Source of the DNA: Salvelinus alpinus
Lineage: Eukaryota; Chordata; Actinopteri; Salmoniformes; Salmonidae
Length of the DNA: 64,000 nt
Direction: 5' to 3'
Assembly: GCF_045679555.1 (NCBI RefSeq)
Contig: NC_092115.1
Span: 38,128,728-38,192,727 of the forward strand
The notes beneath the pieces were generated by a model. That model was not told the origin of the DNA and ran no database searches. It saw nothing but the letters and a program-made list of their open reading frames with translations. The position numbers and the translations under genes are program-made. Positions 34,101-42,400 of the stretch are shown here, one piece after another; the first letter of the stretch is position 1, and the number at the start of each line of letters is the position of its first letter.

Positions 34101-35479
34101 ATGTAAAAGGAGACACACAAGACTGCTCCATAAAGTGCCATGTGTGTGGGAAAATAACTACTCGTATGCTGGGTTTGCGAAGACACCTTCTACTTCACTT
34201 CAACAATGGAGCATACAAGTGCTCTGCGTGTCCAAAGACTTTTATATCAAATGCTGATTTGAGATCGCACCTGAGATCAAAAAGATCTTGTAGGGAGAAA
34301 TGTTCTGATGAAGTAATTACTACCGGGCTCCACCTCAAATCTGTCCCTGGTGAGTACAAGTGTCCTTACTGTGGGGACACTTTCCAGCTCCCAGATGATC
34401 TGAGAGGACACACAAAAGACTGTTCCAGAAAGTGCCATGTGTGTGGGAAAACTACTGCTCGAATGCTGGATATGCGAAGGCACATGTTAAAACACAACAA
34501 CAATGGCCCATACAAGTGCCCGGTGTGTCCAAGGACTTTTATATCCCATACTGATTTGAAGATGCACCTAAAAACAAAAAAACTTTGTAGGGAGAAATGT
34601 TCTGATGTAATGATGAATGAATTACTTTCTTCAGGAGATGGTAAATGTAGGGAAAATGTCAATGAAACAGGAGTCATGACAAGGTGCCAACAACCAAGCT
34701 CTAACAACATAGCCAGGCCTTTGAAGAGCATTGAAGAGTTCTTTGAAGAATTCTCTCATGACTTGCAGCAATCCGATAACAGCATAAGTAGTGAAGTGAA
34801 CCTGAATAGCCTGAATAGCCTCGATGAAGACTACAGTGACGAGATCAGTCAATACCAACCCATGAAGGATGTTGACCTGAATAGCCTCCATGAAGACTCC
34901 ATAATGACCACTGAAGACTACAGTGACGAGATCAGTCAATACCAACCCATTAAGGATGTTGACTTGAATAGCCTCCATGAAGACTACAGTCAGGCAGAGA
35001 TCAGTCAATACCAACCCGTTAAGGATGTTGACTTGAATAGCCTCCATGAAGACTACAGTCAGGCAGAGATCAGTCAATACCAACCCGTTAAGGATGTTGA
35101 CTTGAATACCCTCCATGAAGACTACAGTCAGGCAGAGATCAGTCAATACCAACCCGTTAAGGATGTTGACTTGAATACCCTCCATGAAGACTACAGTCAG
35201 GCAGAGATCAGTCAATACCAACCCGTTAAGGACGTTGACCCAGAGGAGGACAGAAGGTCTGTGGATGATTCAGGGGGAAATGAGATGGCCAATGACAAAG
35301 AACCAAACTCAACCGAATGCTTAACAGAGGAGCAGGTGTCACACACTGAGGCATGCCCTCTCCAGGATTCTCAATCAGAGACAAGCGGAGAAGTGAAGAA
35401 CGAGATACAGGTGATACCGGTATCAACAATAGATACGACAATACTAAAGGCACTCCAATTTGAGGTTTTAAGAAAATGA
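16112..35479 (+). CDS. TINF2_N-domain, multi-zinc-finger protein (nine inferred exons)
   Basis: Joining the nine exons below gives 4,434 nt, i.e. 1,477 codons plus stop, with every intron phase consistent (1,0,0,0,0,1,2,1). Residues about 9-210 resemble the TIN2 (TINF2) N-terminal domain: GLRARLVLEL matches the TIN2 region after its YRHHERL stretch, and [19 protein letters not shown] with LSRLEKLLP matches the TIN2 helix before its linker. Residues about 359-540 hold three basic repeats. About 590-750 is a 40-residue repeat (x4), 754-1180 seven zinc fingers around an eight-residue repeat array, and 1250-1400 a 23-residue acidic repeat (x6). TIN2 itself is a shelterin scaffold without zinc fingers, so this is a fusion or a separate fish family. 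No clear TRF1-binding FxLxP motif was found. Nuclear, nucleic-acid-binding role inferred. Confidence 0.75.
16932..17128 (+). CDS. Exon 2, TINF2_N domain part 1
   Basis: Acceptor ctcttctag, donor cgg|gtgagt, 197 nt, phases 1 to 0. Encodes [15 protein letters not shown], then [20 protein letters not shown] and [18 protein letters not shown]. The WQV...YR(E/H)R...MGL(R/K)A(R/K) pattern is what ties the protein to the TIN2 N-terminal domain. Confidence 0.85.
17340..17444 (+). CDS. Exon 3, TINF2_N domain part 2
   Basis: Acceptor ttgacag, donor gag|gtgagg, 105 nt, phase 0 at both ends. Encodes [16 protein letters not shown] followed by [23 protein letters not shown] continues the MGLRAR of exon 2, as GLKAKVVVEL does in TIN2. 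Confidence 0.85.
17485..17620 (+). repeat. tRNA-derived SINE relic in intron 3
   Basis: A-box-like tggctcagttggttggag, a perfect T-arm-like stem around gtgggttttattcccac, and a tail with tatatttgctaaatggcat. Resembles the HpaI-type SINEs elsewhere in the window. Confidence 0.65.
17695..17790 (+). CDS. Exon 4, TINF2_N domain part 3
   Basis: Acceptor ttgctgcag, donor cag|gtcagt, 96 nt, phase 0 at both ends. Encodes [20 protein letters not shown] and [12 protein letters not shown], corresponding to the DPKATKQDLRKIL region of TIN2. It is followed by the roughly 12-kb intron 4. Confidence 0.83.
17791..19058. other. Intron 4, first part: no gene seen
   Basis: Apart from a stretch near 18365-18425 (gtgactcgac ... 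ggactcg) that is weakly inverted relative to 22058-22112 (cttggactcggagtc ... tgactcgactac), nothing recognisable. Those two stretches could be ends of an old DNA transposon. Confidence 0.4.
19059..19290 (+). repeat. SINE with tRNA-Leu-like head (SlmI-like)
   Basis: Head gcgctctaaggcactgcat and B box ggttcgatcccgggc, body cccatagggcggcgcaaaat, tail gatttgttcttaactgacttgcctagttaaataaa. The tRNA-Leu-like head fits the salmonid SlmI family; the name is from memory. Confidence 0.8.
19291..19621. other. No gene seen
   Basis: Rich in ctagctaa/agccagcc motifs, common in non-coding salmonid DNA. Confidence 0.4.
19622..19839. mobile_element. Tc1-like element, family D, right-end fragment
   Basis: Shares aggatgcacctgagctcaat and the terminal ggggtctgaattctttccg with the complete non-autonomous copy at 22472-23055; ends aaggcactg before TA. 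Confidence 0.75.
19840..20216. other. No gene seen
   Basis: No recognisable feature. Confidence 0.4.
20217..21410 (-). pseudogene. Tc1-like element, family E, with dead transposase
   Basis: Reverse-strand transposase pieces in several frames: [16 protein letters not shown] (near 20790), LFQHDNAPR containing the second catalytic Asp (near 20540), and [18 protein letters not shown] (near 20450). There the expected catalytic Glu in NPIE is Lys. Frames change repeatedly. The right terminus near 21390-21410 reads ttatgtatatatagtgta; the left terminus is truncated. Confidence 0.8.
21411..22471. other. No gene seen in intron
   Basis: Contains a poly-T run at 22321-22337. No coding signal. Confidence 0.4.
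22472..23055. mobile_element. Tc1-like element, family D, non-autonomous full length
   Basis: Between TA dinucleotides; left end cagtgcagtgcattcggaaa then gtattcagacccc, right end ggggtctgaattctttctg then aatgcactg. 584 bp, so most of the transposase is deleted. Confidence 0.88.
23066..23155 (-). repeat. Dispersed retroelement tail fragment
   Basis: caaatgttatttgtcacat ... gcagatgttaatgcgagtg, the same repeat as 14178-14253. Confidence 0.55.
23156..23941. other. No gene seen
   Basis: Includes the first copy (23675-23699) of a 25-bp exact direct repeat whose second copy is at 27237-27261. A palindromic stretch ttcctaatacag...ctgtattaggaa lies at 23805-23833. Confidence 0.45.
23942..24240 (+). 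mobile_element. Tc1-like element 5' fragment
   Basis: Subterminal ggtgtcaacatttttggcac, then leader tggcctt-ccatggctccctg, and a start-like [13 protein letters not shown] at 24141. Only the first part of a transposase is present. Confidence 0.5.
24268..24715 (+). mobile_element. Tc1-like element fragment, family C, N-terminal part
   Basis: Contains gcatgatcattacacaggtg, gagggagcatgcaattgac and gagaatttggcagtacgttc, the family C transposase N-terminal region on the plus strand. A local 20-bp duplication (ctaccaatgtcatttta) is present near 24477-24515. Confidence 0.65.
24872..26545 (+). pseudogene. PIF/Harbinger transposase relic
   Basis: Plus-strand pieces recall HARBI1-type nucleases. [20 protein letters not shown] (about 25275-25330) corresponds to the DxIHVxIKAP motif with the first catalytic Asp. 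It is followed by NGCHM and, after 25555, [13 protein letters not shown], and by [15 protein letters not shown] near 26396-26440, matching the C-terminal ACCVLHNI region. Frames change and a SINE is inserted at 26197-26372, so the gene is dead. A companion protein fragment lies downstream on the opposite strand. Confidence 0.7.
26197..26372 (-). repeat. tRNA-derived SINE, reverse orientation
   Basis: In plus orientation: gcaagtcagttaagaacaaa (tail), gcagttaacccactgttcc in reverse, and the head aacctttcggttactagtcc/ctaggctacttgccgcc. Head and B box are on the minus strand. Shares its tail with the SINE at 19059. Confidence 0.82.
26546..26797 (-). pseudogene. Possible Harbinger-associated Myb/SANT-like protein, C-terminal piece
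   Basis: A minus-strand frame ends with [19 protein letters not shown] and LKQQV, a hydrophilic coiled-coil-like tail. Divergent arrangement beside the nuclease relic is how Harbinger elements carry their second (Myb-like) gene. Assignment rests on context; the SANT domain itself was not identified. Confidence 0.4.
27048..27236. mobile_element. hAT-type MITE
   Basis: Starts cagtagtggttctaaccag, ends ggttgggaaccactg; the inverted ends share gtggttc(c/t)(c/t)aacc. No clean 8-bp duplication found. It abuts the second copy of the 25-bp direct repeat at 27237. Confidence 0.7.
27290..28005 (-). mobile_element. LINE 3' end (clade not assigned)
   Basis: Reverse-strand frame at 27641-27982 encodes the C-terminus of a non-LTR ORF2: [49 protein letters not shown] and [12 protein letters not shown]. 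Its 3' UTR follows to about 27290 (aggctatatacaggg, gtacatgtcggtag). 5'-truncated. A second copy of the same 3' end is at 51102-51495. Confidence 0.85.
28006..29712. other. Intron 4, last part: no gene seen
   Basis: Only a small Tc1-like scrap (28547-28590, gtttgctaaatggcattgg) is recognisable; its relative is the fragment at 48357-48744. Confidence 0.45.
29713..29823 (+). CDS. Exon 5, TINF2_N domain part 4
   Basis: Acceptor ctgtattttag, donor cag|gtatta, 111 nt, phase 0 at both ends. Encodes [31 protein letters not shown] and APNIKQ. This is the segment most like TIN2 (EQEYGEPF ... FEYLCQLEKALPTP). Confidence 0.88.
30266..30389 (+). CDS. Exon 6, end of TINF2_N domain
   Basis: Acceptor cacctcttag, donor aatg|gtaggt, 124 nt, phases 0 to 1. 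Encodes [20 protein letters not shown] and [17 protein letters not shown] falls where TIN2 has LSWMQ. Confidence 0.8.
30543..31503 (+). CDS. Exon 7, three basic AT-hook-like repeats
   Basis: Acceptor ttgtttctag, donor actga|gtgagt, 961 nt, phases 1 to 2. After about 140 residues of Ser/Glu-rich linker come three repeats starting at 30959, 31127 and 31304. Each reads LD(I/V)S(D/N)M(P/S)LPK(S/T) and is followed by a basic patch ([38 protein letters not shown]). The RGRK cores resemble AT-hooks but lack the canonical RGRP. The last repeat is the point where the downstream duplication begins. Confidence 0.85.
31533..31733. mobile_element. MITE in intron 7
   Basis: Ends form a terminal inverted repeat of about 40 bp: caaatccaggcctcaagg + tctgcagtgctgctggttttc against gaaaaccaacagtggtgcag + acccagatttgaaggcc. 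Copied with the gene duplication to about 36520-36690, where the right end is truncated. Confidence 0.75.
31748..32200. mobile_element. Second MITE in intron 7
   Basis: Begins ctacccagcaaac and ends gtttgctgggtag, a perfect 13-bp inverted repeat; the interior has repeated gttcccagaa/ttctgggaa motifs. The duplicate gene copy has a different inverted-repeat insertion at the same place. Confidence 0.75.
32264..32334 (+). CDS. Exon 8
   Basis: Acceptor cttctcag, donor tctg|gtaaga, 71 nt, phases 2 to 1. Encodes [15 protein letters not shown] and NKGATVDES, an acidic linker. Repeated nearly unchanged as 37233-37303. Confidence 0.85.
32736..35479 (+). CDS. Exon 9, seven zinc fingers and three repeat arrays
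   Basis: Acceptor caacactag, 2,744 nt, ends TGA at 35477-35479. The frame is open upstream to 32681, but that part is intron and the phase from exon 8 fixes the junction. Fingers by first Cys: CSFC...H-x3-H (C2H2), CTQC...H-x4-C, then after the array CHVC (C2H2), CSAC...H-x6-C, CPYC...H-x3-C, CHVC (C2H2), CPVC...H-x6-C. C2H2 and C2HC types thus intermix. All have the 12-residue Cys-His spacing. The region before finger 1 has four 40-residue repeats; the C-terminus has six acidic SQYQP...LHEDY repeats. Confidence 0.9.
32810..33289 (+). repeat. 120-bp coding tandem repeat, four units
   Basis: Period 120 bp (40 residues: F(H/R)[16 protein letters not shown] ... SNSSHKRS). Units 2 and 3 are almost identical. 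The duplicate gene copy has only one unit. Confidence 0.95.
33545..34096 (+). repeat. 24-bp coding tandem repeat, 23 units
   Basis: Twenty-one units of (K/Q/R)PDL(K/E/G)GDK beginning at 33593, spaced exactly 24 bp, preceded by two KRD-type units. Ten KGD units are followed by three EGD units and then a Q-type mixture, showing stepwise expansion. The repeat is open in all minus-strand frames, which creates long false antisense frames. Absent from the duplicate copy. Likely a flexible charged linker between fingers 2 and 3. Confidence 0.97.
34795..35230 (+). repeat. 69-bp coding tandem repeat, six units
   Basis: Units of 72, 87 and 4 x 69 bp encode variants of [20 protein letters not shown] followed by PVK. 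The last four are almost identical. Acidic, Gln/Tyr-containing; could be an activation-type or interaction tail (inference). Confidence 0.93.
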
Positions 35480-35550
35480 TGGACTGCAACAACTTCCTAC
35501 CACTTTCCCTATATTTCATTGTATTATATGGCCATAGCTCTCCTAAACCT

Positions 35551-35675
35551 GGGGCTGTATTCACAAAGTGTCTCAGAGTAGAAGGGATCTAGAATAAGTT
35601 TTTCCTTTCAGATCAGAATAACTAAGAGGATCAGCATTCCTACTCTGAGAAGCGTTAGGAATATGGGCCCAGATT
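35551..35675. mobile_element. MITE in 3' flank of the gene
   Basis: gggctgtattcacaaagtg ... tcagagtag and ctactctgagaagcgttagg ... aatatgggcccag form an inverted repeat. A relative is found in the duplicated flank near 47066-47140. Confidence 0.6.
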
Positions 35676-36347
35676 GGAAGGCAAATGGAGCACCAACATG
35701 TTGCTGTAAGCGAGTGAGTTCCATCTCACCCTCTCTCTGTTACACAACCCTTGGCACTGAAGTCAACCGTGCTGACAGACGGAGCTTGTTACTCAATGAG
35801 AAATAGTTGCCGTGAGATCTCGGCGCGGGTGACATCACCCCATGACGGCTACCAATTCCAGCCTGCTAGTTCCACATCCACTACACTCACTCCCTAGTAG
35901 TCTGCTACAGCCGATTTGTAATCTCGAGTCACGGCACCATTGTACCAGAGTGAGTTCTGTCCCCACCTGGGGGGCAAACTCAGCGTTGCCTTTGGACTGG
36001 GCTGAAATGACATTACTTTTTTTGTTTGTTTTTGTTTTTACTTAATGTAAAAATGTGACAACTATATCATTCCCCTTTCTCTCCCTCGCTATCATTAATT
36101 ATCCACTTTTATAACACTTTTATAACACGTTAATATCATGTGATGTCACTGTATACTGTAAGTTACTTTGGATAAGTGTCTACGCCGTCTAGTATTATCT
36201 ATCTAGTATTATCTACATGTTTATCCACCTTGTTTTGAAGTTTTACATAGGTGTGATACATTTAAATTCATTAAAGAAAACATATGAAAAGGCATGGCTT
36301 TGAGTCAGACTGTGCATTTTTATGACTATCATATATATTGTATACAG
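35676..36347. other. 3' flank of the gene; ancestral end of the duplicated unit
   Basis: 36020-36347 (gtgacaactatatcattccc ... gtgtgatacatttaa ... tgcatttttatgactatc) is repeated at 47160-47726, showing that the duplicated unit ends here. Its last bases, ttgtatacag, now form a splice acceptor for exon 7'. Confidence 0.7.
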
Positions 36348-36490
36348 AGAGGGAAACTGCAGGCTGAGGCCACGGGATCCCAAGGACAGAAAAGAAGAGG
36401 CAGAAAGAGAAAACAGAAAAGAGGACGTGGTGTCAGAAATGAGAAGACCGAGGCAAAGAGTGTGAAAAGAGAGCACTCACCTGAAACTGA
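36348..36490 (+). CDS. Exon 7' (truncated copy of exon 7 with a new acceptor)
   Basis: Starts after tatacag and ends actga|gtgagt. Encodes [20 protein letters not shown] then [18 protein letters not shown], i.e. the last third of the third basic repeat. The acceptor comes from unit-end sequence and has a weak pyrimidine tract, so use of this exon is uncertain. Confidence 0.5.
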
Positions 36491-39400
36491 GTGAGTGTCA
36501 GCTGTGGAACAGACGTATTCAAATCCAGGCCTCAAGGTCTGCAGTGCTGCTGGTTTTCTTTTCTCCCAGGTAGTAAATTGATTTATTGATATAATTAATT
36601 GACCAGAGAATACAGTCACCTAGTGTACAGAGAGGACTGAATCGGTCCCTGATTCGAGGGGTATTAGGGGAAGGATGAAAAACAGATTTGAATGTCGCTA
36701 CAGTGGTGGCTAGTGAAATCGAAAACAAGCTATAATATATTGAAGGATAATTCACTTACATTTTTTTCTACCAAGCTAAATTATTTCATGTCATTGGCAG
36801 ATAATTTTGCTTATTTTAACTTTAAAAAAGGCTTAATACAATATATGGTCCTGTGTGGCTCAGTTGGGTAGAGCATAGCGCTTGAAACACCAGGGTTGTG
36901 GCTTCAATACCCACAGGGGACGAGTATGAAAAGGGGAAACAAATCTGAAAATGTATGCACTCACAATTGTAAGTTGCTCTGGATAAGAGCGTCTGCTAAA
37001 ATGTAAATGTTATTAAGGGAAAATATATTGAATTAAGATAAATTACTTGTATTATGCCTTTTTTTTGGTTAACATAAGCCAAATTATTTGCCAATGACGT
37101 TATATAATTTAACTTATCACTCAATATAAGATATTATGGCTTGCTCAGATTTCACTTTTTGCACTGTGGGATCTTGGCAGTGAACTTACCCATTGAAAAT
37201 CATACCTGACTTTCATTTTGGTCTGTCCTCAGGGAAGATGCTGAACCATCAGATAAAGAACTTTGGACCTCTGTCAATGAAAGGACCTCTGTCAATGATT
37301 CTGGTAAGGAGTGTTCCTTAGTGTTTAGAACACTGAACGTCCAGCTCCTCATGCAAAACTTCTGAAATAATGAACAAACAAGAAATGACAGTGTTAAAGA
37401 TGCGGGAAAAATGGTTACTATACCTAAACGTCCATGCTATTCATGCCTAGTGCTTATCATACCCTTGCGAGTTCAGTAAATACTTTCCTTGCGTCTACAG
37501 GGAGCTCCCAAAGTATTGAGACAGTGACACAGTTTTTGTCTTCTTTTTTGTTTGTCTCTGTACTCCAGCACTTTGGATTTGAAATGGTGCAGTGGTACCA
37601 CTATGAGGTTAAAGTGTAGAGTGTCAGATTTAATTTGAGTTTTTTTTAATCTATATCGAGTGAACAATTTAGAAATTACAACTTTTTTTAGTGCCCCATT
37701 TTAGGGGACCAAAGTTATTGGGACAGATTCACTTATGTGTATTAAAGTAGTAAAAAGTATTTGGTCCCATATTCATAGCACGCAATGACTACAAATCTGT
37801 TGGGTACATTTGCTGTTTGTTTCAGTTGTGTTTCAGATGATTTTGTGCCCAATAGAAATTAATGGTAAATAGTGTCATTTTGAAGTCACTTTTATTGTAA
37901 ATAAGAATATATGTTTCTAAAAACTTCTACATTAATGTGGATGTTCCAATGATTACGGATAATCCTGAATGAAGTGAGAAAGTGACAGACGCACAAATAT
38001 AATACCCCAAAGACATGCTAACCTCTCACCATTACAATAACAGGGGAGGTTAGCATTTTTGGGGGGTATAAAATTTGTGCGTCTGTAACTTTCTCACTCA
38101 TCATTATTCAAGATTCATTCAAGATTATCCGTAATCATGGCAGCTAGGCTTGGGCGGTATACCATATATAGCGTTTACCGTGGTATTTGGAAATAGCCAC
38201 GGGATGGTGTTTCAATACCGTTGAAACTTTTTTTTAATACATTTTCATATTTGCAGCCACTTTTTAAGTCAATACCTGCAGGTCAACTTGTGCAATACGT
38301 TAGCAGATTGCGTTCTTCGTTTCCCAGGTCACATTATTTTACATTATCAAGCTTATCATAGTTCCCCAGAACAGTTGAGCCAGTTACGTGTTTGTTTGTA
38401 AATAGCACAATGGGAGAAAGCGGTAGCAGGTGAGTCCAGCTGTGTATTGACAGGGGTCGCTTTTTATCTTGAAAGTCAACAGAGTGATCAGGCACATTCA
38501 ACTATAGTTTTCCTTCACAGAAAATATATTAGTGCAACACATTTGGCAGAAAATAGCTTCATTTTCATCAGATGACAACAGAAGTGCAACGCTATTTGGT
38601 TTGCAGCCACACAAGTAAATGAGCTTACAATGAAAAAGCTAAGTATTTTTTGCAAAAACGATGCATGGCCATCATATTTATAATGTTTATCACAGAAAGA
38701 CTGTAGCCAGCTACATTTCCTAAAGTTAATCTTGCATTTTACCAGAGAAAAGTACCAGAGAAAAATAGCTACACATCAGTCAGAGTGCTGTCTGCTGATA
38801 GAATGCCCATTCGTGAATTCTCATCTGAGTGAATTGCAACGGAATCAATTTTTTTTAACTGAAATTATAATAAGAAGCATTTTAGATCTGATTTACAAAA
38901 CACAGCAAGAGATTTCTTATGCGTTCTTTTTTTCCTGCGTGAAATATTAATAATTCTGCATTAACGTGACACCTAAGTTTAACTTGCTAGTTATCGAAGT
39001 AAGTTACTGAATTAAGGGAGAATCATATTGTGTAAGATTTCTGCCGTGTTTGAGAAGTCAAAGCTCTTTGTACAGTTGCCACTGCGATCTTTTGATTTCC
39101 TTGCATTTTTTCTCCTCTCCATTCTTGGCCAGTCTGCTCCTCCCCCATCTTCACAAGCAGAACAGGCAGGCCTGTTGCCCTAGAGACTCCAGACTCCATA
39201 CAGACACAGTGTGTACACATGCTGCTTCAGAGACAGTTCTTCCTTCAGACAAGCATGTTAATTTGCGCAATGTCTCTCGTTTGCACTCATCATCTTTAGC
39301 TAGCAGCCTCCATGGACATTCGTTATTACTTGTGCTAATCTTGTTAGCATTCTGGTAACAGACGCCCAATGGTCTTTTTAGCATGCTTTGGCGCCCCCTT

Positions 39401-42400
39401 GTGTACTAAACTGGTAATAATATAAATCCCAGGATGAGAGAAGGATGGTATGACCAGTGGCGGATTTAGGCATAGGCGACATGGGCAGCCGCCCAGGGCA
39501 GCATCTTGCCGGGGGCGGTATGGGGCGCCCGCACCAACAAAACAAAAAAATATATATAAATACATTTAGAATGGTGACATTTGCGCAATCGGTTTTCTAT
39601 CGCTCATTTGCACGTTGCGTCAATGATATCATGTCACCGTGTGGGACTGTGGGTCAATTAACCTTGTCGGAGTGGGTGCCCTGATTCTAGTTTGAGCTAG
39701 GCAGGCTACTGCAATTTAGTTTTATTTGTGTTTTTTTTGTTAGCAATAGGGTAATGGGGTAATAATTAAATTCTCTTTTTTTATTTGTATTTATATACTA
39801 CAATTTGTTACCTCTTTTTGATATTTATGAGTTATTTTTTTATATATTTTTATATTTATATAGTTTTAAATGTTATGATTTTTTATTTGTGTTGGTCCAA
39901 ATGTGGTAATAAAAATGACAGTTAGTGCAGAATGGTGCTTTTTGTTTTGTTGGGGGGCTGAAGGGGGGGCTCGCCCAGGGAGCCATACAAGCTAGAACTG
40001 CCACTGGGTATGACGATGTGGACATCTGGATACTGCCCAACCCTAGTAGCATCCACATTAATGTAGAAGTGTTCAGAAACATATTCCATTGTTATTTACA
40101 ATAAAATAGACTCCAAAATGACACAATACATTATTTACCATTCATTTCAATTGGGCACAAAATAATCTGAAACACTTCCAAAACAAACAGCAAATGCATC
40201 GAACAAATGTATGAAGTCATTGCGTGTTATGAACATGGGACCAAATACTTAACTTTTTACTACTTTAATACACATATAAGTGAATTTGTCCCAATACTTT
40301 TGGTCCCTTAAAATAGGACTATGTACAAAAAGTGCTGTAATTTCTAAACGGTTCAACCGATATGGAGGAAAATACCCCCAAATTAAAGCGGACAGTCTGC
40401 ACTTTAATCTCATAGTCATTGTATCATTTCACATCCAAAGTGCTGGAGTACAGAGCCAAAACAACATGTCACTGTCCCAATAGTTTTGGAGCTCACTGAT
40501 GTTTTTTTGGAGGAATTTCACTTTATTCTATTCGTACCTGCATTGAGATGTGTTCTATTCTATTGTTATGAAGCACTGGATCGGTCTTGTTTTCTGACTG
40601 AGTTCATGTCCATTTTTAGATGTTTTTCTTACTTCTTGATGTTTATTTGAGGAAAGTTCAGTATCCCTTTACTGTATTAAGCTTCAAGCACTAAGCTGTG
40701 CTCTTTGACTTTGATTGAGTTCATGTCAATATGGAGATGTCTTGCTCACTTCTCTCTTTTCAACACTAGGTGGAGTCCGTGCTTCTCCTCATTGTCCATC
40801 ATCTCATAAAAAGGAGGAGGAATTGCAACAGCCCATACAACACTTTCACTCAGAGGAGCACAGGGGTCATATGGCCAAAGGGCAGAACAGAGAAGAACAC
40901 TCAGAGAGTGTACCTCAGGACTCTCTAACTCCTGAGCCATCCAACACCTCTCACAAAAGAAGCCAACGCGTCAAAGCATGCTCTTTCTGTGGCAAGACTT
41001 TCACTGACACACTGGGCTTGACAAGACACATGCGATCTCACATTGAGCAGAGATCACATCAATGCACCCAGTGTGGGCAAGACTTTGAATTCAGTGAGGA
41101 CTTCGAGGAACACCAGAAGCATGGCTGTGAGGAGAAGAAGAATGAGGATGGAGGGAACAATAACGAGAACGGCGAGGACAATGGGGATGACTACTGTGGA
41201 GAAAGTGTCCAGCAAAAAACTGAATTGAAAAAAAATCGTGATCTGCAAGGAGACCTAAAACAACATGTAAAAGGAGACACACAAGACTGCTCCATAAAGT
41301 GCCATGTTTGCGGGAAAATAACTACTCGTATGCTGGGTTTGCGAAGGCACCTTCTACTTCACTTCAACAATGGAGCATACAAGTGCTCTGCGTGTCCAAA
41401 GACTTTTATATCAAATGCTGATTTGAGATCGCACCTGAGATCAAAAAGATCTTGTAGGGAGAAATGTTCTGATGAAGTAATTACTACCGGGCTCCACCTC
41501 AAATCTGTCCCTGGTGAGTACAAGTGTCCTTACTGTGGGGACACTTTCCAGCTCCCACATGATCAGAAAGGACACACAAAAGACTGTTCCAGAAAGTGCC
41601 ATGTGTGTGGGAAAACCATCTTGAAGGTATGTGACATGCGAAGGCACATGTTAAAGCACAACAACAACGGCCCCATCAAGTGCCCGGTGTGTCCGAAGAC
41701 TTTTATATTCCATACTGATTTGAAGACGCACCTGAAAATGAAAATACTTTGTAGGGAGAAATGTTCTGATGTGACGGCGAAGGAATTACTGTCTCCCGTA
41801 GATGGTAGATCAAGGGATTTTTTTCATGAAACAGGTGTCATGACAAGGTGCCAACAACCAAGCTCCAGCAACACAGGTGGGCCTTCAAAGATCGGGCCTG
41901 TGTTGGGTTTGAAGAGCTTTGAAGAGTTCTTTGAAGATCTCTCTCATGACTCCGATATCAGCATGAGTAGTGATGTTAACCTGAATAGCCTCCATGAAGA
42001 CTACAGTCAGGAGGTCAGTCAATATCAACCCATGAAGGACATTGATCAATCCAACCCTGGTGAATACAAGTGTCCTCACTGTGGGGACACTTTCCAGTTC
42101 CCACATGATCTGAAAGAACACACAAAAGACTGTTCCAGAAAGTGCCATGTTTGTGGGAAAACAACTTCGAAGACATGTGACATGCGAAGGCACATGTTAA
42201 AACACTACGATGGCCCCATGAAGTGCCCGGTGTGTCCGAAGACTTTTATATTCCATACTGATTTGAAGAAGCACCTGAAAACGAAAAGACTTTGTCGGGA
42301 GAAATGTTCTGATGTAATTGTAAAGGAATTACTGTCTACAGTAGATGGTAGATGTAGGAAAAACGTCAGTGAAACCGGAGTCATGACAAGGTGCCAACAA

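Larger units (their letters stand above)
37498..40498. mobile_element. Long-armed foldback (Tc1/mariner-like) element in intron 8'
   Basis: Left arm cagggagctcccaaagtatt then gagacagtgac; right arm actgtcccaatagttttgg then agctcactg. Arms of roughly 450 bp are inverted copies (for example tcacttatgtgtattaaagt against actttaatacacatataag). The centre is a hairpin at about 37955-38139 built on gttagcatttttgggg/ccaaagacatgctaac. It sits at a TA. A 1.9-kb inverted-repeat element is inserted near the hairpin end. Confidence 0.8.

Noticed and set aside
33417..34131. Long minus-strand open frames (up to 233 codons) opposite exon 9
   Set aside because: They arise because the 24-bp repeat has no stop in any frame; composition is a monotonous [12 protein letters not shown] translation of the antisense repeat.
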